From: Durusdinium trenchii
Lineage: Eukaryota > Sar > Dinophyceae > Suessiales > Symbiodiniaceae
Direction of reading: 5' to 3'
Length of the DNA: 64,000 nt
NCBI GenBank assembly: GCA_963970005.1
Contig: CAXAMN010013947.1
Coordinates: 68,047-132,046 of the forward strand
The notes below the pieces were generated by a model that saw nothing but the letters and a program-made list of their open reading frames with translations, was not told the DNA's origin and made no database searches. Within the stretch, counting starts at the first letter, position 1. Each line of letters opens with the position of its first letter. The position numbers were made by a program, and so were the translations under genes. Below are positions 1-9,703 of the stretch, in pieces.

Positions 1-2988
1 CCTGCTGGCGTTTGCAATAGTATTGTTTTCTCAAGCTCCACAGGCCGGGAACGACCAAGTGGTGATTCAAATGTGTAAGCGTAGGTTGTCTTGTTCAAGG
101 CGATGTCTACCCAGGACATCTGTGTAGTTTTCTGCCTAATTTTGCTTTTGCGGGTGAAAGGTTTCCAGTGTTCTTCAGGATGAACTTAAACCTCTCTTTG
201 TGGTTAATCTGTTTGCGCTCAACCAATACATAGACATCTTGTGTAGAACAGGAGAGGACCCAACGATTGCCTTTGTCATGACTGTCATCACCACAGCTTT
301 GATTGCAGATAGATGTTGGATCAATTGGTCGCTCCACAGTATCGTGAAAGGCTGTTTTAGTTTTTGCACGACCAAACCAGTGTTCCTTTGTTGTGAAACT
401 TAGCAAAGCAAACTGCGCGAGAGCAGGTGCCTCGACATGAGTGACTAATGGATGCAAGAGAAAGATGGAAGTGGTGGAAGGGTCAAGTTGAAAGAGTCAG
501 TGGATCAATGAGATTGGCCCCCCCATCAGCCCCACACCAAACAGAAGGAATTTCAATCCACCTGTCTACCTGAGTCACCTTCTAAAGCAACCCCATTCGG
601 CTGTGGGTCAAAACCTGGATGTCTTGGCTGGCCTGAAAGGTCAAGCTACATGGTGGACCGGGTCTCAGGTTTTGACCCATCCCCATTTCTTTCCAAAAGC
701 ACCTCATGTCCATGCTGCGCGGCCCAGTGCAAACCTCGCCGCTGCCCAGCATCTGGCCGGTCTACAGCCTACAGCAATGCGCCGGTATGCTCTAGTGGCC
801 GAGTCCAATCCCCGGGCGGGCCACAGTCAGGGCATGAGCTAGGCAGTAGGGTGCGGACCGTTCAAAACTCAACATATGTATGTACGTACGTTGGTGTATA
901 TATATATATATGCATATATTAATACATATGGAAGCATATATATATATGCATATTGTATTCTTTCCTATTTACCCACAATGTGCGGATTTGCTTCTGCAAG
1001 TTGTGACGTTTCGAGACAAATCTAGCAATTGGCATGCTTATGACTTATTTGTGCTTGTGACTGTGCCGTCTGGCCCGCTACCGTTGACGTCGTTCCAATG
1101 GCCTTGTATAGCAGCAGGCCTGAGAAACACTTGGGAGATGACCCCCGGAGATGCCACCAAACTTAGCAATCCATCTAGCAAGTAAAGCATGGATGCAAAG
1201 GTCAGCTCGACTTCAAAATGGCAGCAGAGTCATCAAAATTGACCAGTGCATCAAAGTTGAACATGATCTGCTTGAATCAACACTATTCACTCGCTATTCA
1301 TCAATTCCGCTAGATTGAGCTGTCTTTGTCATAGCTTTGCGCCGAGTTGCTCTGCACTACCTCCAAATGGCCACGATAGCCTGAGCAGTCTTTTGCAAAC
1401 CAGGTCGCCCAGCGTCAAAGGACATATTCGTGCGACATCGTGCGACTAGCTTCAGTCTTGCCACATCCCCGACCTTCCCTATGTGCTCATGGGGCTCTGA
1501 GCGCAGGACAGGCGTGGGATAGGGCCTTGCTCGCAAAAACGTTTGGATGACGTGATTCTGCTGGAATCCAGTTTCATCAACACAGGATCGATGAAATGTC
1601 AAATCCCGGTCATCGATGTGCAAGCAGAGCCCCTCTGTCCCAGTGACCAAACGGTTGCCAGTCCACTGCCAAAGGACTCAGCATGAAGCACTGCGCAGTC
1701 CACTTTTCCACGGTGAAACGCCAACGGAGCGGCCCCATGTTTGCTGGCCCAATTTGCAGCATGCGCTACGGTTGATGAACTTGCGACCCCGACGAATTTG
1801 TGAATCTAAGAAAGGAGGCTCCCATGACCTGCAGATTTGGTCCATCAACCCCTCAAGTGTTGCAACAAGAACCTCCTCCACTTGAAGTCACATTAGAATT
1901 GCCTTTTCCATGCCCATTGCAGTATAGCGATCTGCGGAGAAGGATGAGACCAAACGCAAAAATCAACCACGCATTCATATGCCGTGGCCCTTCCAGCACG
2001 AAGAAGATTCCTTCGGCGTTTTCACGAAATGTGGCTCTTCAGGAAACGGTCTGGCCAGGCTATGAACTCTTCTTTGTGCCAGTGAAGGTGCTGAAAGCTC
2101 CTGCATCAGCAAATTGAAGACAAGAATCTGGAGAGGTTGTGGGAAAAAAAACGCCTAATGATCTCTGTGATTTAGTGACTGTTTGTATCCTAGCATTGCA
2201 TTCCATCAAATGGTGTTTGATACATCATCGACACATGCGCCGTACCAAAACCATGCAAAACGCTGCTCCCGAACCGGAAAACGAGTGACACACATCGCGC
2301 TCTTCCACCATTGAGCCCACTGTCCTTCCACAACCTTAGCCTCAGATAAACTCATTTTGGCCGTTCCGTTGAAGCCCAAGAGTTAAGCAAAGGGCACCAG
2401 GTCCGAAGACAGGGCAACTCCGTAAGTACAACTCAAGCCCTCTAGAAATGCTAGATGTCGTGCATTTCCAGGGCCAGGTTCCCACCCAGAAAATTGCAGC
2501 TTGCCGGTTGAAACCGGAAACGGCATGTAACGCACGAAGCCAGGTTCAAGGCCAAGAGGCTCCCCAGAAAAGGTTCATGACCTGAGGGTTTCCCAAGCAC
2601 AGAGTTGCTGCAACGATAAATCCAAGGAACATCTCGCCAAAAAGGAAACGTGACAATGGAGTTTGAGAAGAAAAGAGGGGTACTAGTAGAGACTAGCACC
2701 TTCAACAAATCATGTCAAGCCACGTGTGGCAAAACCAAGGATCGACAACAGAGCGAGGCCAACCGATGAATCCCACCTTCAGCCTGTCGCGCCAACCCTC
2801 GTCCGTGGACCCGATTCGAAACACAAATTCTCACAACTGTCCTCTGCAAACAATGGAGGATCAGCGAAGATGATTTTGAGCATCTAGGTTTGGATCGGCC
2901 CCCAAATGATCAAAACAGAGCACGGTGCTGCGACATGAGACTACCAGTAAGTCTTGCACGTTCTTATGTTATTAATACGGATCATTGC
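1..2988. other. Stretch without a supportable gene
   Basis: No open frame here exceeds about 116 codons and none shows a domain or motif I recognise. The frame on the minus strand at 1357-1650 (97 codons) has a fairly protein-like composition and could be an exon, but no splice pair or homology supports it. A TA/TG microsatellite lies near 0.9 kb. Confidence 0.5.
884..945. repeat. TA-rich microsatellite
   Basis: Alternating TA/TG with interspersed GCATATA and ACATATG units gives a degenerate dinucleotide repeat, with two blocks of five or so TA pairs separated by about 30 bases. Confidence 0.75.
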
Positions 2989-3000
2989 ATGTGTGTGTGT

Positions 3001-3134
3001 CACACCCTCTACCCAAGGGTACTTGTGGTACAGTTTCAGCAGGGGGCTGGAGTGTGCCTCAGATGTCTCCAGCCAACGAAGACGCATCTGTTGCACTGTG
3101 ATATAGTTCTGGGACGTCAGAACTACGTACCTGC
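3001..3134 (+). ncRNA. Structured beta module M1 (candidate pseudoknotted RNA)
   Basis: First of thirteen copies of a structured core. An upstream hairpin (ACCCT...AGGGT, 3004-3020) follows a GT run. After a pyrimidine-containing CAG come GCAGGGG, then stem A GGCTGGAG (3045-3052) with CTCCAGCC (3067-3074). The stem A loop pairs outside itself: CAGATG (3060-3065) with CATCTG (3085-3090), continued by GTGC/GCAC after a two-base mismatch. AACGAAG (3075-3081) links A' to B'. Stem C is TAGTTCTG (3104-3111) with CAGAACTA (3118-3125) around GGACGT, and the module ends CGTACCTGC (3126-3134). GCAGG at the start could also close against CCTGC at the end. Pairing is seen directly; an RNA role is inferred from covariation between copies. 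No known ribozyme or riboswitch consensus was recognised. Confidence 0.55.
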
Positions 3135-3195
3135 CTTCTCACTCCGGTGGTTTAAACAATACTGTTTTCTGACCCATTCACCTTTCGGTTGAGCA

Positions 3196-3290
3196 TATGG
3201 CCCAGGTTTCAGTGCTCTAAGCCGGTAATGTAGTCACTAGAGTGGAACTTCACAACCGATTTCGCTCTTGCAAGAAGTGCCGTCCCACCG
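3196..3290 (+). repeat. Delta module, copy 1
   Basis: Downstream companion of the M1 core. It carries a CTCTA...TAGAG enclosing stem around CCGGTAATG and a GCTCTTGC-type hairpin. It aligns closely with 5110-5210 and, in reverse orientation, with 58912-59050, 60056-60190 and 62113-62262. Confidence 0.6.
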
Positions 3291-3779
3291 CGGTGCACTG
3301 TGCGAACCCGTTTAGCACAGGCCCTCAAGGGAGATCATTCTAACAGATTTTTTGTTCCTGCGTGACTCCTCCCGGCTTTTCTGCATTTGCTCAAGATTGC
3401 TGATCATATGCCGCAGAGCTTACTGTTTCTGACCTCAGAATGACACGCCATGTGGGTTACTGCGTTTAGGAGTTCCAATTTTTGATTCAATTGAGTAATT
3501 CATGCATCGGTCTTGCTTTCTCTTCTTCACGACCCGGGCGAAACCCCCCCCCTCTGCTTTCGTTCTCTCCTCTCCTGCTTTCCGTTTCTCTTTCTAGGCC
3601 TTTCTCCCTTCTAGAGGCTTTAGGTTGGTAATCAATTTTTTTAGTCAAGTGCCTGCCACGCGCGTTCCGATCTTAGGAATTGGTTTCCTTCTTTTTGTTT
3701 TGTGCTTCAGAGGCTTAGTTGTAAAGCAGACTTTTTTACTTTGCGTGCGCCCATACCAACTCGGTGTGCGTGTGTGTCT

Positions 3780-3925
3780 GTGTGTGTGTGCGCGCAAAGC
3801 CCGTGGGGCCACAGGGAGCCCTCTGTTTTTTTCAGCAGGGGGCACGGAGATTGACTTCCTATCCGTGCCAACGAAGCTACAGAAATCAGTTGGAAGAGAG
3901 TTGGGACGCCAACTCTTGCACCTGC
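3780..3925 (+). ncRNA. Structured beta module M2
   Basis: Divergent copy. After TTTTTTTCAGCAGGGG, stem A is GGCACGGA (3841-3848) with TCCGTGCC (3862-3869), followed by AACGAAG (3870-3876). The loop GATTGACTTC (3849-3858) pairs with GAAATCAGTT (3882-3891), with two wobbles and one C/A mismatch. Stem C is AGAGTTGG (3897-3904), loop GACG (3905-3908), CCAACTCT (3909-3916). The end is TGCACCTGC instead of CGTACCTGC. Every stem differs in sequence from M1 but keeps its pairing. Confidence 0.55.
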
Positions 3926-3949
3926 ACTTCGATCTCGTTGCGATTTCCA

Positions 3950-4140
3950 ACGGGGGTTTGTCTATGTTCCCCCTGCTCGGGAACAGAGGTGTCCACAGCG
4001 GACGGAGTAGGCTTATGCCATAGCTTCGCCAAGACGTGATGAACTCTTGCAACTGAGTAGGTGTCCACAGCGGACCCAAGCTGCCCGCCTTTTTGGCATG
4101 GCACAAGGTGACCAGAGCGGTCAAAGCTTTTCAAGGTCCA
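3950..4140 (+). repeat. Gamma module, copy 1 (rearranged)
   Basis: Contains TGTTCCC...GGGAACA and two hairpins of the form GTCC-acAGC-GGAC, then TGACC-agAGC-GGTCA. The same hairpins, with different stem sequences, occur in the gamma modules at 37133-37430, 38990-39260, 36050-36345 (minus) and 61221-61497 (minus). Confidence 0.55.
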
Positions 4141-4159
4141 TTGGGACCTGCTGGAGCCT

Positions 4160-4560
4160 TAAATGCACGCACAGCACGTACATTTCAAACCAGGCTAGGT
4201 CTACCTAGGTTGCTTTAATGAGGTTTGGTTTCATCGGCTCCCGGCGCACACTTTCCTTCCTTACTTCATTTCATGTCTTTCCCCTGGCTTCATGTCCCGT
4301 CATCTCACTCCGCTCTTTCTTTTGCGTGCACAGTGGTCCGGCCCTTAGCATGCACGCGCACATCTACTTTTAACCCAGGTTGGAGGTCGCCCAGGTCTTG
4401 ACAATGAGGTGGGGTTCACTGTTTCTGGTCATTTGGTTTCCGCTTTATCGCAGCCACATGCACCTTCGTCCTGCCGTGTCCCCTTTTCATGGCTTCATCT
4501 TCTTGTCCTTTTTGCGCGCGCACACGCAAATCAGTGAATCCTTTAGTTTTTGGGCCCCCC
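4160..4560 (+). repeat. Epsilon module pair, copy 1
   Basis: Two tandem related units, each starting near an AATGAGG...TCAT hairpin and rich in pyrimidine. The first also carries GCGTGCA...TGCACGC flanking GGTCCGG...CTTAG. Matches the epsilon pairs at 37790-38205, 39265-39722 and 60780-61220 (minus). Confidence 0.55.
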
Positions 4561-4587
4561 CTCGCCACGCCGGGGGGGCGTGTGTAT

Positions 4588-4668
4588 AAAACCCTTGGGG
4601 CTACAGGGAATCCGTTGATTTTTTCAACAGGGGGCACGGAGACTGATTTCCTATCCTTGCCAACGAAG
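4588..4668 (+). ncRNA. Structured beta module M3, 3' truncated
   Basis: Same subtype as M2: hairpin GTTGA...TCAAC, CAGGGG, stem A GGCACGGA (4633-4640) with TCCTTGCC (4654-4661, one mismatch), then AACGAAG (4662-4668). Homology to the core stops soon after, so B' and stem C are missing. The loop GACTGATTTC is the perfect partner of the B' strand kept in M2, which supports stem B in this subtype. Confidence 0.5.
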
Positions 4669-4829
4669 CTACGCTTTAGATGGCCAGGCTTTGAGGTCGG
4701 CAGACTTTGCACGTTACGTCGATCGCTTTTCGTGTCCTCGAGCTTTGGAACTTGGAGGCGTTCACGATTTGATCATATTGTGTGTTGAGGGTGATCAGAC
4801 CGCCTTTACACACACTTATCCTGTCCCTT

Positions 4830-4900
4830 AGGTTTCCTACTTAGGCTGGCGTGTGGCAAACCGCGAATCGTATCAGCACGCAATATCTCGAGTGTGTGTG
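4830..4900 (+). repeat. Alpha module, copy 1
   Basis: Carries TTAGGCtGGCGTGTGGC and a final AATATCTCgAGTGTGTG, as in the alpha modules of the 37-40 kb cluster. It ends in the GT run that leads into M4. Confidence 0.5.
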
Positions 4901-4910
4901 TGTATTGGTG

Positions 4911-5042
4911 TCACACCCTGTATCCAAGGGTAATTGTGCAGTTTCAGCAGGGGGCTGGAGTGTGCTTCAGATGTCTCCAGCCAACGAAGACGCATCTGTT
5001 GCACTGTGATATAGTTCTGGGACGTCAGAACTACGTACCTGC
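4911..5042 (+). ncRNA. Structured beta module M4
   Basis: Near-identical to M1 over the core and the following ~150 bases, about 1.9 kb apart. Stem A is at 4953-4960 with 4975-4982, followed by AACGAAG, the same B and C pairings, and CGTACCTGC. The differences from M1 fall mainly outside the stems or in the mismatched part of stem B. Confidence 0.55.
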
Positions 5043-5109
5043 CTTCTCACTCCGGTGATTTAAACAATATTGTTTTCTGACCCATTCGCCTTTCGGTTGT
5101 TAATATGGC

Positions 5110-5210
5110 CATTGACAGGTCCAGGTTTCAGCGCTCTAAACCGGTAATGTAATCTCTAGAGTGGAACTTCACAATCAATTTCGCTCTTGCGAGCATGTAT
5201 CTAAGTGTGT
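5110..5210 (+). repeat. Delta module, copy 2
   Basis: Follows M4 as copy 1 follows M1. It keeps CTCTA...TAGAG and GCTCTTGCGAGC (hairpin GCTC/GAGC) and ends AAGTGTGT. Near-identical to 3196-3290. Confidence 0.6.
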
Positions 5211-7860
5211 TTGATTGTGTCATTGTGTATATCATTGTGTCCTGGAACATGCTCGACTGCTACCGGCACAGGTGCAAACTCTGCTTTCCCCCATTGTCAG
5301 TGGCTGCTTCGCTGCGAATCCTCTGCGCCTCCAAGACTGTTGCAGACCACGGTGGTACCCAATACATGGCGATCACTTGCGGAACTGCTCCAAGCAACCT
5401 GACGGGGCAACAGAGCTCTCTCCACTCTTCAGTTTGGAGTTCTTGCCCCGATGTCATCACAGGGACTGAGCCCCTAGTATCAAGATGATAGACCCTGGCT
5501 CTTGCAAAAATGTTCCAATCCAAGGGTAAGAACGTGAACCATGACACAATTGAAACAAACAGGGAACCTGTGAAAATACATAAACGTTTGACCAACATGG
5601 CACAGGACTGTGCGATAGTAATGTAAAAGCAGTTGGACAATGCCACCTTGTGTGCCTTCCCCATGGTCCCCACGTCCTTTTTGGGCCCCATGCTTTGTGA
5701 GGACCAATACATTGCATCTTAGTATCATCTTCACTGGAGCATCCTGGTATCTACCAACTTATATATTGCATCTATTCTATATACATGTGTGTACAGTGGG
5801 TGATGGTAAATGGGGGGCAAAACCAAAAACAGTATATTTAATCGCGACTCACAATCGTTGGGGACGGAATGCCTGCAATCCAAAAGCACGCATGACAAAC
5901 AGGATCCCTGCCTCAATGCGATAAATAGGCAAGTAAATAGGAGGCCAGTCACCACATACAAGCTGCTCCTGGAGAACAAACAGTTTGGCACGATAGTCAA
6001 ATCATCTTAAACCAGACTCCTCTCTCGCGCAACTTGACTGCAAATGGACTCGAAGCCCCGTGACTAGGACTAGGAGCACCTAGACGTGGTTCAGCATACC
6101 ATCCATCCATTTTGCTGCCAAGCTGCTTCTTATAGCCAGCTGCATTGATGAGCCAAAGAAGCGTCAGCAAGAGACTAGTGCTTTCGTAGGACAGCATAAT
6201 GATCACCTCAGTGACGGAACCAAACACAGAACACACCGGGGTTGAGCCCAATCTTAAAATTGTCTTCAAAGACATGTCAAATCAAACAGCCAAAATGTTG
6301 GATGTTTGCTGAATGCGCTAGTGTCAGTAAAGTAAACCGTGTCGTAGTTGAGGTAAAAAGCATCTGAACTAGCTTGATATATTATGAACTGAGAGCTGTT
6401 AGATTCTTGTGCCCTTTGGTCATGAGCTCCTCTTCACAGGATCCCTAAGGTCGATCCTTACATGGTCTGCCCTGTGTTGCTCCATCCTTGAAATGCATAT
6501 CAAGGGGCGCACGTGGTGCGCGGCTCAATGGTTCAACTGTTTGTGCACCCAATATGTTTCTACAGGTGAAAGAAAGTCATTGTCACAAGAAAGGCTCTTG
6601 CAACAGTTGGAAGGTGCTTTCATTTTGCCCAGCCACATATCGTGCCACCCAGTCGAAGTAGATCGCTGCTGGCCACACGAGCATCGAAGCAATCTGAGCG
6701 GTCTACCAAAGCGACTGGCCCAGAGCTCACCACTTTTTGGCGACACGAATGCCAGCGAGGCGGGGAAAAACGGTGTCAGAAAGGGAGCTACTCCATAAAA
6801 CAAGCCGTGTCAACTTGAACGAGGTATCAGACGGTCTCTAGGTCTCTGGGTCGTCTCAAGTGCAAAGTCTCTCAGAGTAACTGACAACGAGCACAGCTGT
6901 GACAACGAGTTGCATGATGAACTAGCATCAAGTAGAACTCCAGCTTCGAGCCCTTGGTCAAATCCCACCTGAGCGACCAAGGAGAGGAGAGGTTCACAAA
7001 AGGCTCCTGCATTGGAGGCTGTCTTTGGGTTTGGCATGGTTGGTTAAAATGGACGAAGGGGTTGGGCATCCCAGTTTACCTCAAAGAGATCAGGTAGCCT
7101 TCTGGAAGGAGATAGTAACACGCTATTTCGTACCCATCTGATTTTGCCTGTCAATTAAGCTGCACTTGATCGCTCAGACTCTGCTTGGAAGGATCCGCAG
7201 CGTGCCTTCAGACACTTATGACAAAGCAATCTAAGCGAGCCCCTAAGCCACATGTCAACTGTCTCACCAGCCCTGACTGAATCCTTTGCCAAGATTGCTG
7301 GAACACGCGGCATACCACTTACGGCTCGACCACGGGATGGTTGGTCGGTCGCACAAACACTGCGTTTCTTCTGTGCAGTATCAGAAGCGTACAGCATCTT
7401 AGTCTTCCTGTACAGCTCAGATGGTGAAAACGCACCGACTGCCCAGCTCCATTGGGCTGGGACTGCCCAGCTCTCCTCGCAGTTTGTGGAGGTCGATGAA
7501 GCGATGCCTAAGCGCCGTTTTTGAGACGGAGCTGGGACACTGTACCTGACTTCGAGTGAATCTAATGTACATCACGTGAATTTGGACACCAAGCGGCCCC
7601 CCACTAACAGTGAATTCTGCTCACATTAAGTGAGAGCTTTACACCGACTGATCGGCCTGGTGAAATGACAAATGGCTCTGGTGGCTTTGAAATTGCTACC
7701 TCTCTGAAACCATGAAACTGAGAAAAACTAAAAGCAAAACACCTGTGTCTTAATTTTGCTTGAGACAGTGTATTTTATCACAATCACGCAGCCATGTCTG
7801 ACTGTAGCAATCCCTGGTCAAAAGGGGAGGTGATCATCGTTCTCAGACAGACTCATATCG
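5211..7860. other. Stretch without a supportable gene
   Basis: The longest open frame is 150 codons on the minus strand at 5260-5712, without a recognisable domain. Two overlapping open frames near 6.5-6.8 kb look like chance. A frame on the minus strand at 7155-7397 has an exon-like composition but no support. Confidence 0.45.
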
Positions 7861-8300
7861 TCACATCATTCCCCACTCAAAGACTAAGTTCATAAGCTTC
7901 TTCACTTCCACCTTGTCAATCGGTTTGCCTCGACTGTAAGCCTCTCGGAAGCCGGACTGAGCGTCCGAAATGCACCAGCAACCATGTGCTGCGGCCTGCT
8001 GTTCATACTTCGTGAGCCACTCTTTCACATTGGTTGTCTTAATGCCACCAGTAAAGCCCACTGGCTGTCCTAATTTGTCTGGATAGTCTAAAGGGATCTC
8101 CGGGACTTTGTCTGGCTCTTTCCCTTCACCACCACTGTTGTCGAAGAACGCTGACAAGTTCGAGAGTGGCTTGCCATCCACGACCGACTTCTTGAGGATC
8201 TCCAACACAAAAGGCCACGAGTGTGTGTCGCCCCTCCTGTGTTCCAACTCACAGGTGAAGTCTTGAACATGTTCGCAGACAATACAATCTGGTCTGTAAA
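7861..8300 (-). CDS. Downstream exon of a TrpF-like (phosphoribosylanthranilate isomerase-like) gene
   Basis: The C-terminal ~140 codons of an open frame that ends in TGA at 7861. It carries FFDNSGGEG and then GQPVGFTGGI with NV shortly after. This resembles the D-x-SGG and G-x-GG-x-x-x-x-NV phosphate-binding region of TrpF-type beta/alpha barrels. A plausible 3' splice acceptor on the minus strand (TTTACAG at about 8299) sits just upstream, so codons before it in the open frame are probably intron. It pairs with the exon at 8524-9163. Assignment rests on motif likeness, not a search; a different TIM-barrel protein is possible. Confidence 0.42.
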
Positions 8301-8523
8301 CACAGAAGATCCAAAGAAAAGCTGGCAAAAGGCTGTGCCCCTCGAAAAAGTAATGAACTGGAATCGGTATTTGCAAACACTAGACTAGCCTCCAATTTAG
8401 GCAGCTACAAAGCAAGATGAACCATGTAGATCTGGCTATTTATATATAGACCTTAAGTGCACCCCGTGGCTTCACTGGAATGCACCTCGACAAGGAGGTG
8501 TCGATGGGCCCAGATTACCTTCC

Positions 8524-9163
8524 TTATGTGTACAAAATATACATACAGACTTCCTTTTTCATACCAAGCATCTTAAACACTGGAAGAAGAAAAATGGTCT
8601 CTGGGTACTTCGCAGCCAAACCAGCGATGACAGCGGCACTTTTCTGTTGAGACGTTTCATCCGTGAAGAGCTTGGGATCTAAACCTCGTGCGTTGATGTT
8701 AATTTGGATGTGCCTTGCCTTGTACTCGGTGCATAGCTGGTGAATCAACTTGAGCATCTCCTCTTCACCCTCAAGGAGCCACGACACATACTTGCACTGA
8801 TCTGTTTCATTGAAATGAAATGACAACTTTGTTCCTGGCATTGCTGCAATCATGGCATCGATCTCATGCCAGGCCGGATACGTCTCGCCATGCTCATACC
8901 GCCGTCCAGCTTCAGTCTTTGGCTCAGATCCTTCCTCATAGCCCTTTCCTCGCTTCCACGGGAACCCTTGATAGGCCAGCTGAAATCCCGCAATCGGCTC
9001 AACATGACATCCTTCTGGCGCCTGGAAGAGGTCTTTCAATTCCTCTTTTGGAAATGTAACATCAAGGCCACAAATACCAAACTCGAACTTCTTGGGAGGT
9101 CCCTTCTCTGCTAGGTGCATTGGCGCTTTCCAAGAGCACGTCTTGGACGCGATCAGGCACTAG
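8524..9163 (-). CDS. Upstream exon of the TrpF-like gene
   Basis: An open frame of about 200 codons that can begin directly after a good acceptor (pyrimidine tract then CCTAG, about 9164). This lets the frame read CLIASKTCSWKAPMHLAE, so the ATG at 9120 may be internal rather than the start. FGICGLDVTF recalls the K-I-C-G-L strand 1 motif of TrpF, with the cysteine kept. The later part alternates hydrophobic strands and helices as in a beta/alpha barrel (SFHFNET, IQINI, FLLPVF). Donor candidates lie near 8560 (CTTG then GTATGA). At least one more upstream exon is likely. The product would act on a phosphorylated sugar-type substrate if truly TrpF-like; this is inferred. Confidence 0.42.
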
Positions 9164-9623
9164 GCAAACCAAAGGAGGCTGTGAGATATCGTGTTGATCG
9201 TTTGTTATCAGTCAAGACCTTCTTTGCTCTCGCGGTTTTGCAATTGACTTCATTTGTAGTCGCTCCCCTAGTCCACTGATTGGCGGTTGATTGACTGACA
9301 GAGTGCAGTGAACAGTGTGTTTGAGGGACATGTCATGTTTCTGTAACTTGCTGCGGACCCCAAAGCACGCAAAATCGGCGCTAGCTGGTGCTGCGCAAAT
9401 CAACTTAGTGGTGTAAGCTGTTTCGGCGGCATGGATATCAACATGAATTATGAGTCGTGAGGCAGTGCACCATGTGAACCAGCGAATTCAGCAGAGTGCA
9501 CGTAGTCTGCAATGGCAAAATAACCTCGCACATTCGTCAATGCAACCACCGGGGCTGGCTGAGCAGGAGTAGGTCGGCCGTGAAATACCCCAGCCTCAGA
9601 GAGTCGGCCGGCGATGAGATAAA

Positions 9624-9703
9624 TTAATAGTAGTAGCTTCTTGTTACTACTAGTAAGGCACTTGTTACTACAGTAGTAGCGATGCACTTGTTCCTAGTAG
9701 CGA
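9624..9703. repeat. TAGTAGC / CTTGTTACTA short dispersed repeat
   Basis: Repeats of TAGTAGC and CACTTGTTACTA, including the near-palindrome TTACTACTAGTAA. Related patches occur at 12436-12500, 13858-13960 and 57400-57560, and a Y-shifted version (CTATTAGGTTGGAGGCCATCG) occurs at 28366-28405 and 31305-31385. Confidence 0.65.
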
